DNA of 55,383 nt from a virus, in IMG/VR virus record IMGVR_UViG_3300042923_000371, positions 1 to 55,383 of that record. The stretch is one strand, 5' to 3'. A program made the position numbers and the translations under genes. The notes under the pieces were generated by a model. That model was given only the letters and a program-made list of their open reading frames with translations. It was not told the origin of the DNA and made no database searches. Shown piece after piece: positions 46,255 to 54,634 of this stretch (its first letter is position 1; every line of letters starts with the position of its first letter).

Positions 46255-46872
46255 GTGAGTACAAAGCTAAGTGCCATTATCGGACAGTACAGAAATATAC
46301 TTGCTACCGATGGCATTGTGGATAAAGAAGAATTAATCGAAATGCTGAAAGTTGACACTGAAATAATAGTCAAAGATTACAACAAATTAGCAGATAAAAT
46401 TTTAGACAACATAGAGGAATTAAAAGCCTATGCCTTACCAGTAAATAAAAAGCAAGCAGAAAAAGACCGCATGAAATTGTACAAGCAAGGATTGAGTGAC
46501 GAAGAGATTGCTCTAATAGAAGGTGTCACTTCAACCACAATATACAGTTGGCGAAAGGTAAGAAAATTATCAACTAATCTTACTAAGCTTCAACGTGAAA
46601 AAGCAGAAAAATATGAAAAGCGATTGGAGTTTTACAATCAAGGTTTAACGGACAAGGAAATTGCTGAAAATTGTAATGAGAAGGTTAGTACTATTAAAGG
46701 TTGGCGAGAACGTAACAAATTAACTGCAAATTCAGACACTATAAAAGAAAAGTGCTTAAAAATGCTTGATGAAGGCTGCGGAGTAAAGGAAGTTTCAGAA
46801 TCACAAAACATCTGTTCAACAACATTGTACAAATGGAAAAGTAGGAGGAAAAAAGCTAATGCAAAAATATAG
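46255..46872 (+). CDS. Triple helix-turn-helix repeat protein
   Basis: A 205-residue protein from a GTG start after AAGGAGTTGATACGGAA. Three copies of a resolvase/transposase-like helix-turn-helix follow each other at about 72-105 (KLYKQGLSDEEIALIEGVTS), 122-156 (EFYNQGLTDKEIAENCNEKV) and 166-200 (KMLDEGCGVKEVSESQNICS), each ending in a WR/WK basic helix. It should bind a long, repeated DNA site. The gene overlaps the next one by 14 bases. Confidence 0.75.
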   Translation: MSTKLSAIIGQYRNILATDGIVDKEELIEMLKVDTEIIVKDYNKLADKILDNIEELKAYALPVNKKQAEKDRMKLYKQGLSDEEIALIEGVTSTTIYSWRKVRKLSTNLTKLQREKAEKYEKRLEFYNQGLTDKEIAENCNEKVSTIKGWRERNKLTANSDTIKEKCLKMLDEGCGVKEVSESQNICSTTLYKWKSRRKKANAKI

Positions 46873-47299
46873 ATGTGAGGAATGCGGACGGATATTTAAT
46901 AAGCCTGTTGAAATTCAAGAGGAACATGGAGAAGTATTTGTAGTATGTCCAACCTGCCTAAGTACAGATTACTGTAACGTCTTTAAATGTTCTTTGTGCG
47001 ACAGATATATAACTTATGATGAAATACACAAGGATATATGTTACGAGTGTGCAACTAAGGAATACGCCGACAGGCTAGGTTTAAAATTCATCGAAGTCAA
47101 CAAAGATTTCTACCTTGATTTTTACGGTGTTGAAAAGGTGGACAAGGATTTAAAGTCAAATTTAATTGAAATTTTAGAGAAAGACTTTTTAAGCAAGGTT
47201 GACATGGACACTGACTGGAACAAACAGCTTAAATCAGTTAAAGAATATTGCTTGGAAGATATTGACGATTGGATTGAGTTTTTAAAGGAGGAAATCTAA
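46859..47299 (+). CDS. Zinc-ribbon hypothetical protein
   Basis: A 146-residue protein with GGAGG upstream. Eight cysteines in four CxxC pairs (CEEC, CPTC, CSLC, CYEC) in the first 65 residues suggest two zinc sites; the C-terminal half is acidic and helical. It sits between the triple-HTH and YyaC-like genes. Unknown function. Confidence 0.7.
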   Translation: MQKYRCEECGRIFNKPVEIQEEHGEVFVVCPTCLSTDYCNVFKCSLCDRYITYDEIHKDICYECATKEYADRLGLKFIEVNKDFYLDFYGVEKVDKDLKSNLIEILEKDFLSKVDMDTDWNKQLKSVKEYCLEDIDDWIEFLKEEI

Positions 47300-47875
47300 A
47301 TGTTTGATAGGTTATTTTCAAAAGACAAACGACTACCGCTAGAAGTTCATTTTAAGAACAGCTTTGCAATAAATAAAATTTCTGATTTTCTAACTGACTA
47401 TTTGACGAGTGATTCAGCGATTGTATGTATCGGAACGGATAAATGTATTGTTGACAGTTTAGGACCTTTGGTTGGTACTTTTCTTTCAAAACAAGATATA
47501 GGAATTGACGTATATGGAACATTATCTAGTCCTGTACACGCTAAAAACATGGATGACTACATAGAAATGATAAGCAAGAAGAATTATAGCAATGTCATTG
47601 CAATAGATGCTTGTTTGAGTAATAAAAAAGGTCAAGGAATAATTGAGGTTAGGGAAGGACCTATAACACCTGGGAAGGGAGTCGGAAAGGTATTACCTGA
47701 AATCGGTGATTATTCCATAATCGGAATTGTTGATACAAGCAACAAAGAATTTCACGAATTAGTTCAAGGTACACGTCTTTCATTAATTTATGAAATGGCT
47801 GAAATTATTTCAAGCGGTGTAGTAAGTGCGGTAAATAATAAAAAGTTATATAAGGAGGTAGCAAATTGTTTATAA
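47300..47875 (+). CDS. yyaC: YyaC-like sporulation protein (DUF1256, GPR-like fold)
   Basis: A 191-residue protein matching host YyaC motif by motif: VCIGTDKCIVDSLGPLVG (42-59), VYGTLSSPVHAKNM (71-84), VIAIDACLSN (99-108), GPITPGKGVGKVLPEIGD (120-137) and GTRLSLIYEMAEII. YyaC is a conserved protein of spore formers related in fold to the spore protease GPR. Its presence in the phage early operon near a sigma factor is unusual. GGAGG precedes the ATG. The catalytic state is not known. Confidence 0.88.
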   Translation: MFDRLFSKDKRLPLEVHFKNSFAINKISDFLTDYLTSDSAIVCIGTDKCIVDSLGPLVGTFLSKQDIGIDVYGTLSSPVHAKNMDDYIEMISKKNYSNVIAIDACLSNKKGQGIIEVREGPITPGKGVGKVLPEIGDYSIIGIVDTSNKEFHELVQGTRLSLIYEMAEIISSGVVSAVNNKKLYKEVANCL

Positions 47876-48252
47876 GAAGTCAGGATAAAAAGATGCTTTT
47901 AAATTTTAAAAATCTAACAGTAATAGGAAAGGATAAAGAAAATAATATTTATGTTGTTGATAGTCCAATAGCTTACCCTGGTCCAATTTTGGCAATCGGC
48001 ACATATTCCACAGAAGAAAAAGCGTTGAAAGTGTTGGACATGATTGAAGAAAATTACAGAAAAGTTGGAATTGCCAAAATTGGCGGACTTAATTGCTATG
48101 AGGTTGATTACTCATTTCAGATGCCGGCAGACACAGACCTAGACGAACAAGAAGTTACAGAAGTTACAGAAACAGAAAAAGAGTTAGAAGATGCTTTAAA
48201 TTCTGTAAAGAATTATAAAAATATGTTGTTCGGTGGTTGCAATGGCAATTAA
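47866..48252 (+). CDS. Hypothetical early protein
   Basis: A 128-residue protein with a TTG start overlapping the end of the YyaC-like gene, after AAGGAGGTAG. A strand-rich N-terminus (LLNFKNLTVIGKDKENNIYVV), a helix with EEKALKVLDMIEENYR and an acidic, Glu-rich tail. Precedes the exonuclease; function unknown. Confidence 0.65.
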   Translation: MFIRSQDKKMLLNFKNLTVIGKDKENNIYVVDSPIAYPGPILAIGTYSTEEKALKVLDMIEENYRKVGIAKIGGLNCYEVDYSFQMPADTDLDEQEVTEVTETEKELEDALNSVKNYKNMLFGGCNGN

Positions 48253-48886
48253 AACAAGGGAAGAATGGCTTAAAGTTAGGCAATCTGGAATTGGAGCATC
48301 AGAATGTAGTGCGATTGTTGGTCTTAACCCTTATTGCACGAATATCGAACTTTGGGAGTACAAAACAGGCATCAAAGAGCCAGAAGATATAGGCGATAAG
48401 CCATATGTTAAATACGGAACAGAAGCGGAAAAGTATTTAAGAGGATTGTTTGCACTAGACTTTCCACAGTACAAAGTAGGTTACAAAGATTTTGATGTTG
48501 TTAGGAATGAGAAATATCCGTTTATATTTGCCACTCTTGACGGTAGGTTGATTGAGAGGGATACAGGCAGACGAGGAATATTAGAGATTAAGACAACAGA
48601 AATTTTGAAAAGCCAACAAAAAGAGAGTTGGAAAGACCAAGTGCCTAGTAACTATTTTTGTCAATTATTATGGCAACTATTAGCGACAGGGTGGGAGTTT
48701 TCAGTATTAAAGGCGCAGCTAAAGACGACATTTGGTGATGAAGTTTATTTACAGACAAAACATTATCACGTTGAACGGTCAGATGTAAAGGAAGATTTAG
48801 AATATTTACAAGAAGAAGCTATCAAGTTTTGGGAAAAGGTACAAAAAAAACAATGCCCTGACTTGTTACTTCCAAACATTTTATAA
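48242..48886 (+). CDS. YqaJ-type viral exonuclease
   Basis: A 214-residue nuclease of the YqaJ/lambda Exo group, which resects double-strand ends to give RecT a 3' strand. ATG at 48242 is preferred over an upstream GTG because the protein then opens AIKTREEWLKVRQSGIGASECSAIVG, the family's usual start. Catalytic features: YGTEAEKYLR, FIFATLDGRL (Asp) and ILEIKTTE (E-x-K), then NYFCQLLWQLLATG. It is followed by DUF1351 and RecT, the standard pair. Confidence 0.92.
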   Translation: MAIKTREEWLKVRQSGIGASECSAIVGLNPYCTNIELWEYKTGIKEPEDIGDKPYVKYGTEAEKYLRGLFALDFPQYKVGYKDFDVVRNEKYPFIFATLDGRLIERDTGRRGILEIKTTEILKSQQKESWKDQVPSNYFCQLLWQLLATGWEFSVLKAQLKTTFGDEVYLQTKHYHVERSDVKEDLEYLQEEAIKFWEKVQKKQCPDLLLPNIL

Positions 48887-48904
48887 AAATTAGGAGGAAA
48901 AACA

Positions 48905-49243
48905 ATGAACGCAGTTGAATATTTAAAAATTAAAGAAAGATTATGCAAAAATGCAACATGCATTGATTGTCCGTTAAATCATAGAAATAATGGTTTAAAC
49001 AACACATGCGGAGTGTTTGAAAAAAAGCATCCCGACCAAGCAGTAGAAATAGTTGAAAATTGGAGCAAGGAACACCCTGTTAAGACTTATTTGTCGGTGT
49101 TGTTGGAGAAGTTCCCGAATGTAAAGTTAGATGAAGGAATACCGACAACGTGTCCGTATCATTTATTTAATATAGATAATCGCAAATGCCCCAGTTTAAT
49201 ATGTGTTAAATGCTGGAACAGAGAATACAAGGAGGAAATATGA
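48905..49243 (+). CDS. Cysteine-rich hypothetical protein
   Basis: A 112-residue protein after AGGAGG. CKNATCIDCPLN, CGVF and a C-terminal CPSLICVKCW suggest two small metal sites separated by a helix. The same family appears in the recombination module of many clostridial phages. Function unknown. Confidence 0.7.
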   Translation: MNAVEYLKIKERLCKNATCIDCPLNHRNNGLNNTCGVFEKKHPDQAVEIVENWSKEHPVKTYLSVLLEKFPNVKLDEGIPTTCPYHLFNIDNRKCPSLICVKCWNREYKEEI

Positions 49244-49773
49244 AGAAATCAGAACTAAAAACAGGAATGAGAGTACGAATGAGAAACAATGAAATTTATT
49301 TAGTGCTTAAAGATGTTGATACTGAAACTTATGGACATCAAGACATTATATTTGTTAGAAAATACGGTTTTATGACTGGAAGTAATTATGACGAAAATTC
49401 AATGAAAATATGTGGAAGTAGTAGTGATTTCGACATTATGGAGGTTTTCAATGTTGAAAATAATATTCCTTTCAGTTCTAGCGTACTTGATTTAAGTAAA
49501 AGACATTCAATCTGGCAACGTCAAGAATTCACAGAAGAACAAAAGGAAATATTCAAGGCACTTAGATTGTTGGGATTTAAGCATATTGTTAGAGATAAAA
49601 ATAATAACTTATATACCTATATACTAGAGCCCATAAAAAACAATACATATTGGGTGAGTAATGGGGATTGCAATGATTACTTAAAACTAAGGGTAAATGA
49701 AAATTTATTCAGCTTCATCAAATGGGAAGATGCAGAACCGTTCGAAATACCAATAATAGAAAAGGAGAACTAA
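49240..49773 (+). CDS. Hypothetical protein with N-terminal barrel-like start
   Basis: A 177-residue protein. The ATG at 49240 overlaps the upstream stop (ATGA) and follows AAGGAGG. It opens KKSELKTGMRVRMRNNEIYLVL, a short barrel motif common at the start of phage early proteins, followed by a mixed domain ending in SFIKWEDAEPFEIP. Unknown function. Confidence 0.7.
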   Translation: MKKSELKTGMRVRMRNNEIYLVLKDVDTETYGHQDIIFVRKYGFMTGSNYDENSMKICGSSSDFDIMEVFNVENNIPFSSSVLDLSKRHSIWQRQEFTEEQKEIFKALRLLGFKHIVRDKNNNLYTYILEPIKNNTYWVSNGDCNDYLKLRVNENLFSFIKWEDAEPFEIPIIEKEN

Positions 49774-50649
49774 ATGGAATTTAAAATCACACCATATCAA
49801 AAAATAAGCACAATAGAATTTAACTACGCAGAGTTAAAGGCTGAATTAGCAGACAAGCTAGTCAAGTATAAAGGCACTACATATGACGATTCAGCAATAT
49901 CACTAGCAAAGAAAGACAAAGCAAATCTAAACAAGCTAAGAACAGCTATCGAGGACAAGAGAAAAGAAATCAAAAAGGACTTGTTAGAACCTTATACTTT
50001 GCTGGAGTCACAAATAAAGGACATTGTTTCAATGATAGACAAGCCTGTGCTAGAGATTGATACACAAATCAAGAACTATGAGGAAAGAGTTAAGGCAGAC
50101 AAGCAAGCTGAAATTCAATTCTACTTTGATGAGGTTGTAGGAAATTTAAAAGACATTTTGAAACTAGACAAGCTGTTTAACGACAAATGGCTGAACGTAA
50201 CCTACAACATGAAGAGCATCAAGGAAGAAATTGACGAATCAATCAAGCGTGTTAATGCAGATTTAGAAGTTATCAAAGGTTTAAATTCAGAATTTAACAC
50301 AGAGTTAATGAATGAATATTTATACAACTTTGATTTATCGGCAGTTTTAAGAAAGAAAACTATGCTTGAAGAACGTAAAAAGGCTATTGAAGAACTTGAA
50401 CAGAAAAAACGAGAACAAGAGTTAGCTAGAAACAATCATACAGACACTACAAGCAACCTTACGCAAACGAAAAACACTCAACCGACTATTTATATTACCG
50501 AACAACAAACAAGCGTTAAAGACGACGTAAAGACCTCACAAGAAAATATTATCACTCTTGACTTTAGGGTGTGGGGTACGCAGGAACAAATTTTAAAATT
50601 AAAAATGTTTCTAAATCAAAATGATATGAAATTTGGGAGGGTTGAGTAA
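49774..50649 (+). CDS. DUF1351 protein, RecT partner
   Basis: A 291-residue helical protein. It shows the DUF1351 layout: a short N-terminal beta strand, FNYAELKAELADKLVKYKG, DDSAISLAKKDKANLNKLRTAI, and KEIKKDLLEPYTLLESQIKDI, long coiled coils and a small C-terminal domain (LDFRVWGTQEQILKLKMFL) . Such proteins accompany RecT in phages and are thought to help recombination, though the biochemical role is not settled. Confidence 0.85.
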   Translation: MEFKITPYQKISTIEFNYAELKAELADKLVKYKGTTYDDSAISLAKKDKANLNKLRTAIEDKRKEIKKDLLEPYTLLESQIKDIVSMIDKPVLEIDTQIKNYEERVKADKQAEIQFYFDEVVGNLKDILKLDKLFNDKWLNVTYNMKSIKEEIDESIKRVNADLEVIKGLNSEFNTELMNEYLYNFDLSAVLRKKTMLEERKKAIEELEQKKREQELARNNHTDTTSNLTQTKNTQPTIYITEQQTSVKDDVKTSQENIITLDFRVWGTQEQILKLKMFLNQNDMKFGRVE

Positions 50650-50918
50650 TGAGTGAAAGAGAAGAAATTTTAGAATCACTTGAACCATTATTCGAGCAAG
50701 CAGAAAAAGAAAAATTATGGTTTTATTGCAGTTATCAAGATATGTGGTTTTCTCCAAGAGAATTAAAAGATATGCAAAAGGCTGGTCGTTTTGTATGGGG
50801 AGCAGTTAATTGGACTTTAAGAGACCCACTTAATAAAGTAAAAGAAATAGAAGTAAAAATTGAGAATTTAAGAAACGCAAAAGATAATTTTATTAAAAAA
50901 ATCGAGGAGGAAATATAA
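50649..50918 (+). CDS. Small hypothetical protein
   Basis: An 89-residue acidic helical protein that starts at the TAATG overlap with the previous gene. It contains LWFYCSYQDMWFSPRELKDM, a family often found next to RecT genes. Function unknown. Confidence 0.7.
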   Translation: MSEREEILESLEPLFEQAEKEKLWFYCSYQDMWFSPRELKDMQKAGRFVWGAVNWTLRDPLNKVKEIEVKIENLRNAKDNFIKKIEEEI

Positions 50919-51911
50919 ATGGTAAACAACTCATTAGTGCAAAAAACACAGAAACAAAAATTTAGCGTAGCAATTCAGGGCGATGCTTACAAAAACTTAA
51001 TCAACAACACTCTAGGCAATCCAAAGAAGGCAGAAAGATTTATTGCTGCGGTATCAAGTGCAGTAGCTGTCAATCCGGCATTACAAGAATGTGATGCAGG
51101 CAGTATTGTTTCATCAGCATTGTTAGGTGAAAGCTTGAATTTGTCACCTAGTCCGCAGCTAGGACAGTATTATATGGTTCCGTTTAATGACAAGAAAAGA
51201 AACTGTAAAATTGCAACTTTTATACTAGGTGCTAAAGGTTACAAACAACTTGCTATGAGAAGTGGACAGTATTTAGACATTGATGTTATAGAAGTCAAAG
51301 AAGGCGAGTTTAAAGGCAGAGATAAGCACACAGGTAAACAGAAGTTTGAATTTATTGAAGATGAAAACGAAAGAGAAAAACTTGAAACAATAGGCTACTT
51401 AGCATACTTTGAACTTTTGAACGGTTTTAAAAAGAGTATTTATTGGACTAAGGAAAAAATGGAAGCACACGCTGACAAGTATTCAGCAGCTTTTAGTCTA
51501 AAAAGTTACAAGTTACTTCAAGAAGGCAAGATACCACAATCTGAAATGTGGAAATATTCTTCATATTGGTATACCTCATTTTCACAAATGTCGGAAAAAA
51601 CAATGATTAGACAGTTAATTTCACAGTGGGGAATCATGTCAATCGACTTACAAAAGGCCTTTGAAGTTGATATCGATGCTGAACAAAAGGAAACTGCTGA
51701 ATTTGTTGAGAATGAAACTGTTGATAATTTCTTTGAAGATACCGAAACACCGGAAGAAGTTAAGCAAGATGAAGTTATTCAGCCTGATAAGAGCAACAAA
51801 ACTACTAAGAACGATAAAAACAAAGCGGTAGATATGCACGAAGTAGAAGAAGGTTTGACGGAAGAAGAAAAAGCGATATTCGGACAAGAAAACTTCTTCA
51901 ATGAACAGTAA
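50919..51911 (+). CDS. recT: RecT-family single-strand annealing protein
   Basis: A 330-residue recombinase that pairs complementary strands after YqaJ resection. Diagnostic segments: NNTLGNPKKAERFIAAVSSAVAV, SIVSSALLGESLNLSPS, QLGQYYMVPFNDK, ATFILGAKGYKQLAMRSG and SEKTMIRQLISQWGIMS. The C-terminal 80 residues are acidic and variable, perhaps binding SSB or the DUF1351 protein. It is preceded by GAGGAGG. Confidence 0.93.
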   Translation: MVNNSLVQKTQKQKFSVAIQGDAYKNLINNTLGNPKKAERFIAAVSSAVAVNPALQECDAGSIVSSALLGESLNLSPSPQLGQYYMVPFNDKKRNCKIATFILGAKGYKQLAMRSGQYLDIDVIEVKEGEFKGRDKHTGKQKFEFIEDENEREKLETIGYLAYFELLNGFKKSIYWTKEKMEAHADKYSAAFSLKSYKLLQEGKIPQSEMWKYSSYWYTSFSQMSEKTMIRQLISQWGIMSIDLQKAFEVDIDAEQKETAEFVENETVDNFFEDTETPEEVKQDEVIQPDKSNKTTKNDKNKAVDMHEVEEGLTEEEKAIFGQENFFNEQ

Positions 51912-51940
51912 GAAGGATAGGGGGAGTAATCCCCTTCTTA
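51910..51940 (+). terminator. Hairpin after recT, weak terminator
   Basis: AAGAAG with GGGGA pairs with TCCCC and CTTCTT around a GTAA loop. No long T-run follows, so it may be an RNA processing or partial termination site at the join to the replication module. Confidence 0.5.
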
Positions 51941-51955
51941 TAAGGTGGTGATAGA

Positions 51956-52048
51956 TTGGATGTTAAATGGATAAAAATTGCAACAAATATGTTTGACAAT
52001 AGAAAAATAAAGCAGATAAGGGAACCATTTTATTGGCTGGGTTTGTAG
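51956..52048 (+). pseudogene. Truncated replisome organiser N-terminus
   Basis: A 30-codon frame from a TTG after GGTGGTGA encodes DVKWIKIATNMFDNRKIKQI, then an unrelated REPFYWLGL and a stop. The first 20 residues match the start of the phage replisome organiser N-terminal domain (KWIKI-TD-FDDEKI). The rest of that domain is missing. The HNH and DnaD-like genes follow, so the original gene was probably lost by replacement. Short enough that a functional peptide cannot be excluded. Confidence 0.6.
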
Positions 52049-52062
52049 AAAGGAGTTAAATC

Positions 52063-52821
52063 ATGGCAAAGCGAAAGATAATTTCTAAAAAATTAAGGTT
52101 TGAAGTATTTAAAAGAGATAGTTTTACTTGTCAATATTGTGGAAGAATGGCACCTGATGTTGTATTAGAGGTTGACCATATCAATCCTGTTGTCAATGGT
52201 GGCGATAATGACATCATGAATTTAATAACTTCTTGTTTTGACTGTAATAGAGGTAAAGGCAAGAAAGTATTATCGGAAAACGAAACAATTAAAAAGCAGC
52301 AAGAACAATTAAAAGAATTAAACGAAAAACGAGAACAGTTAGAAATGATGCTCAAATGGAAAAAAGAATTAAGCAAATTTGAAGATGAACAGGTTCAAAA
52401 GTGCAATGAATTATTATCTGAATATGGTCGTTCATTAACAGAGAAAGGTAAGAATGATTTTAAAAAATGGATAAAAAAATATGGTTTCATTGAAGTTTAT
52501 GAAAATTTTCAGATTGCTTTAGAACAATACGTTGATGAAGATGATTCTACATCTTATAGCAAAGCAATTAACTATGTTCCAAAAATTATCAACAATAAAA
52601 TATTAGAACAAAACGACCCAATGTTACCTAAAAAACATTACATAAAGGGCATTTTAAGGAACAGAGGAATGCTTTACAACGAAGGCAGATTATATAAATT
52701 TCTTAATGCAAATTTTGTTAATGATAATTGCTATAACGCTGTAAAAAATATAGCTTGTAACTGTAATAATTGGTCTGATTTTTGGGAGGAAATTAATGAA
52801 GTCTGGGACGGTGATTGGTAA
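52063..52821 (+). CDS. HNH endonuclease with long helical tail
   Basis: A 252-residue protein. Residues 11-70 form an HNH domain: FEVFKRDSFTCQYCG with C23-x2-C26, VDHI (D38-H39), NPVVNGGDNDIMNL and CFDCNRGKG (C58, C61). The rest is a coiled coil (QQEQLKELNEKREQLEMMLK) and a C-terminal domain that could bind the replication proteins. HNH proteins of this plan lie next to DnaD-like genes in many Firmicutes phages and may assist replication rather than home. GGAG precedes the ATG. Confidence 0.85.
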   Translation: MAKRKIISKKLRFEVFKRDSFTCQYCGRMAPDVVLEVDHINPVVNGGDNDIMNLITSCFDCNRGKGKKVLSENETIKKQQEQLKELNEKREQLEMMLKWKKELSKFEDEQVQKCNELLSEYGRSLTEKGKNDFKKWIKKYGFIEVYENFQIALEQYVDEDDSTSYSKAINYVPKIINNKILEQNDPMLPKKHYIKGILRNRGMLYNEGRLYKFLNANFVNDNCYNAVKNIACNCNNWSDFWEEINEVWDGDW

Positions 52822-53648
52822 TGGGAATTTCAAGAATTGTCAATACTGACTTTTGGACAGATGCGAAAGTTATTGACTGTTATTCTCCAGAAGATAAATA
52901 TTTTTGGCTTTATCTTTTAACTAATCCACAGACTAGACAACTAGGTGTTTATAAACTTCCTAAAAAAATAATGGCATTTCAATTAGGCTACAGCCTTGAA
53001 GCAGTGCAAGTATTATTAGACCGTTTTCAAAATAAGTACGAAGCAATTATGTATTCAGACGAAACACAAGAAATTGCTATCTTAAATTATTTAAAGTATT
53101 CAATTGTAAAGGGTGGAAAACCTGTTATTGATTGTATTGCTAAAGATATTAGTCAAGTAAAAGATATTGCACTATTAAAAGTAATATATAGAAAAACTCT
53201 AAATTTTAATGATGACAGAGATACCATTAACGCAATTAGAGAAATGCTTTCTGTATTTGATAATGATAATGATAATGATAATGATAATGACAATGACAAT
53301 GACAGTATCGTACCACGATTCGTTGACGATTCGTTGGCGAATCGCAAAAAGCCTAAAATTAAAAGGATTTTCACTGGTGAAGATAAGGAATACTTATTAG
53401 CAAAATATCTATCAAAGTGTATTGCTGAAAGATTAGACAAGCCTTTAAGAGATGAAAAGACATTGCAGAGTTGGACAAGTGAATTTAATAAAATGGTTAG
53501 GCTTGATAAGTTAGACATAAATGAAATGAAAGATGTTCTAGTTTTTAGTCAAAAGGATGACTTCTGGAAAACAAATATTTTGTCAGCAAGTAAATTCAAA
53601 AAGCAGTATTTAACATTACTAGCCAAAATGAAACAAGAAGGTGATTAA
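52821..53648 (+). CDS. DnaD-like / replication initiation protein with ND repeats
   Basis: A 275-residue protein (ATG overlaps the HNH stop, TAATG). The N-terminal winged-helix part (about 1-100) reads RIVNTDFWTDAKVIDCYSPEDKYFWLYLLTN and KKIMAFQLGYSLEAVQVLLDRF, as in phage replication initiators. A linker of alternating Asn-Asp (about residues 147-161) is encoded by a hexamer repeat. The C-terminal part (KTLQSWTSEFNKMVRLD) resembles the helical DnaD-type region. It would load the DnaB helicase encoded downstream. Confidence 0.8.
   Translation: MGISRIVNTDFWTDAKVIDCYSPEDKYFWLYLLTNPQTRQLGVYKLPKKIMAFQLGYSLEAVQVLLDRFQNKYEAIMYSDETQEIAILNYLKYSIVKGGKPVIDCIAKDISQVKDIALLKVIYRKTLNFNDDRDTINAIREMLSVFDNDNDNDNDNDNDNDSIVPRFVDDSLANRKKPKIKRIFTGEDKEYLLAKYLSKCIAERLDKPLRDEKTLQSWTSEFNKMVRLDKLDINEMKDVLVFSQKDDFWKTNILSASKFKKQYLTLLAKMKQEGD
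53259..53303 (+). repeat. GATAAT/GACAAT hexamer tract
   Basis: Seven tandem hexamers (GATAAT, last two GACAAT) inside the DnaD-like gene encode a flexible Asn-Asp linker. Length can change by slippage in multiples of six, changing the linker without breaking the frame. Confidence 0.85.
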
Positions 53649-53651
53649 TTA

Positions 53652-54617
53652 ATGCCAACAATAGAAGAACTGAAATATTTACAATCACAGCCATTAGAAA
53701 GAAAGATAAATATTACAATTACAAGAATCATTGAATGGTATCAACGATTTAATGGACAAGTATATGTATCATTTAGCGGTGGTAAGGACAGCACAGTTTT
53801 ATTAGACCTTGCAAGACGAATTTATCCTGATATAGAAGCAGTATTTATTGATACAGGGCTTGAATATCCAGAGATAAGAGAATTTGTTAAGACTAAAGAT
53901 AATATTACATGGCTAAGACCTAAGATAAACTTTAAAGAAGTTATTGAGAAGTACGGCTACCCTGTAATTAGTAAAAGAGTGAGCAGACAACTACATGATG
54001 TAAAAAAACATGGAAAAAGTTGTTGGGCATGGCGATGTTTTGATGGTGAAGAAAAAGGAAGTTATGAAATGAAGCGATATAAGTATTTGATTGATTCACC
54101 TTTTAGAATTTCTGATAAATGTTGTGCCGTAATGAAAAAGGCTCCTGTTAAGGAATACGGAAAGAAAGTCAACAAAAAAGCAGTTATAGGAACAATGACA
54201 GACGAAAGTCAACAAAGGCAAACAACTTGGTTACAACAAGGTTGTAATGCTTTCGATAATAAAAACCCTATATCAACTCCAATGAGTTTTTGGACAGAGC
54301 AAGATGTTTTACGTTATCTAAAAGAAACGAAAATACCATATGCAAGCATTTACGGAAATATAGTTGCTAAAACAAAGCTGGTTAGCATGGAAGAATTAGA
54401 ACAGTTAGTAATGGAAGAAGTACCGACAGATTTAATGACAACAGGAGTAAACCGCACAGGATGTATGTTTTGTATGTTTGGTGTTCATTTAGAACAAGAG
54501 CCTAACAGATTTCAAAGAATGAAAATAACACATCCGAAGCAATACGATTATTGCATAAGAGAAGAAAATGGCTTAGGACTAGGAAAAGTATTGGACTATA
54601 TCAATGTTAAGTATTAA
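53652..54617 (+). CDS. PAPS-reductase-family protein
   Basis: A 321-residue adenine-nucleotide alpha-hydrolase (PP-loop) with SFSGGKDST (41-49), FIDTGLEYPEIREFV, WLRPKINFKEV, and two paired-cysteine motifs (DKCCAVMKKAP and CMFCMFG) that may coordinate a metal or cluster. Such genes occur in many phage replication modules. Possible roles are sulphur metabolism or DNA modification like phosphorothioation (DndC-like), but no partner dnd genes are present. Preceded by GGTGATTAA. Confidence 0.85.
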   Translation: MPTIEELKYLQSQPLERKINITITRIIEWYQRFNGQVYVSFSGGKDSTVLLDLARRIYPDIEAVFIDTGLEYPEIREFVKTKDNITWLRPKINFKEVIEKYGYPVISKRVSRQLHDVKKHGKSCWAWRCFDGEEKGSYEMKRYKYLIDSPFRISDKCCAVMKKAPVKEYGKKVNKKAVIGTMTDESQQRQTTWLQQGCNAFDNKNPISTPMSFWTEQDVLRYLKETKIPYASIYGNIVAKTKLVSMEELEQLVMEEVPTDLMTTGVNRTGCMFCMFGVHLEQEPNRFQRMKITHPKQYDYCIREENGLGLGKVLDYINVKY

Positions 54618-54634
54618 GAAGGAAGGTGGTTAAT

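Noticed and set aside
53209-53518. Repetitive open frames over the GATAAT tract on both strands
   Set aside because: They are by-products of the hexamer repeat inside the DnaD-like gene.
53652-54617. A DNA phosphorothioation (Dnd) system based on the PAPS-reductase-like gene
   Set aside because: Only the DndC-like protein is present; no DndA, D, E or restriction partners are nearby, and lone genes of this type are common in phages.
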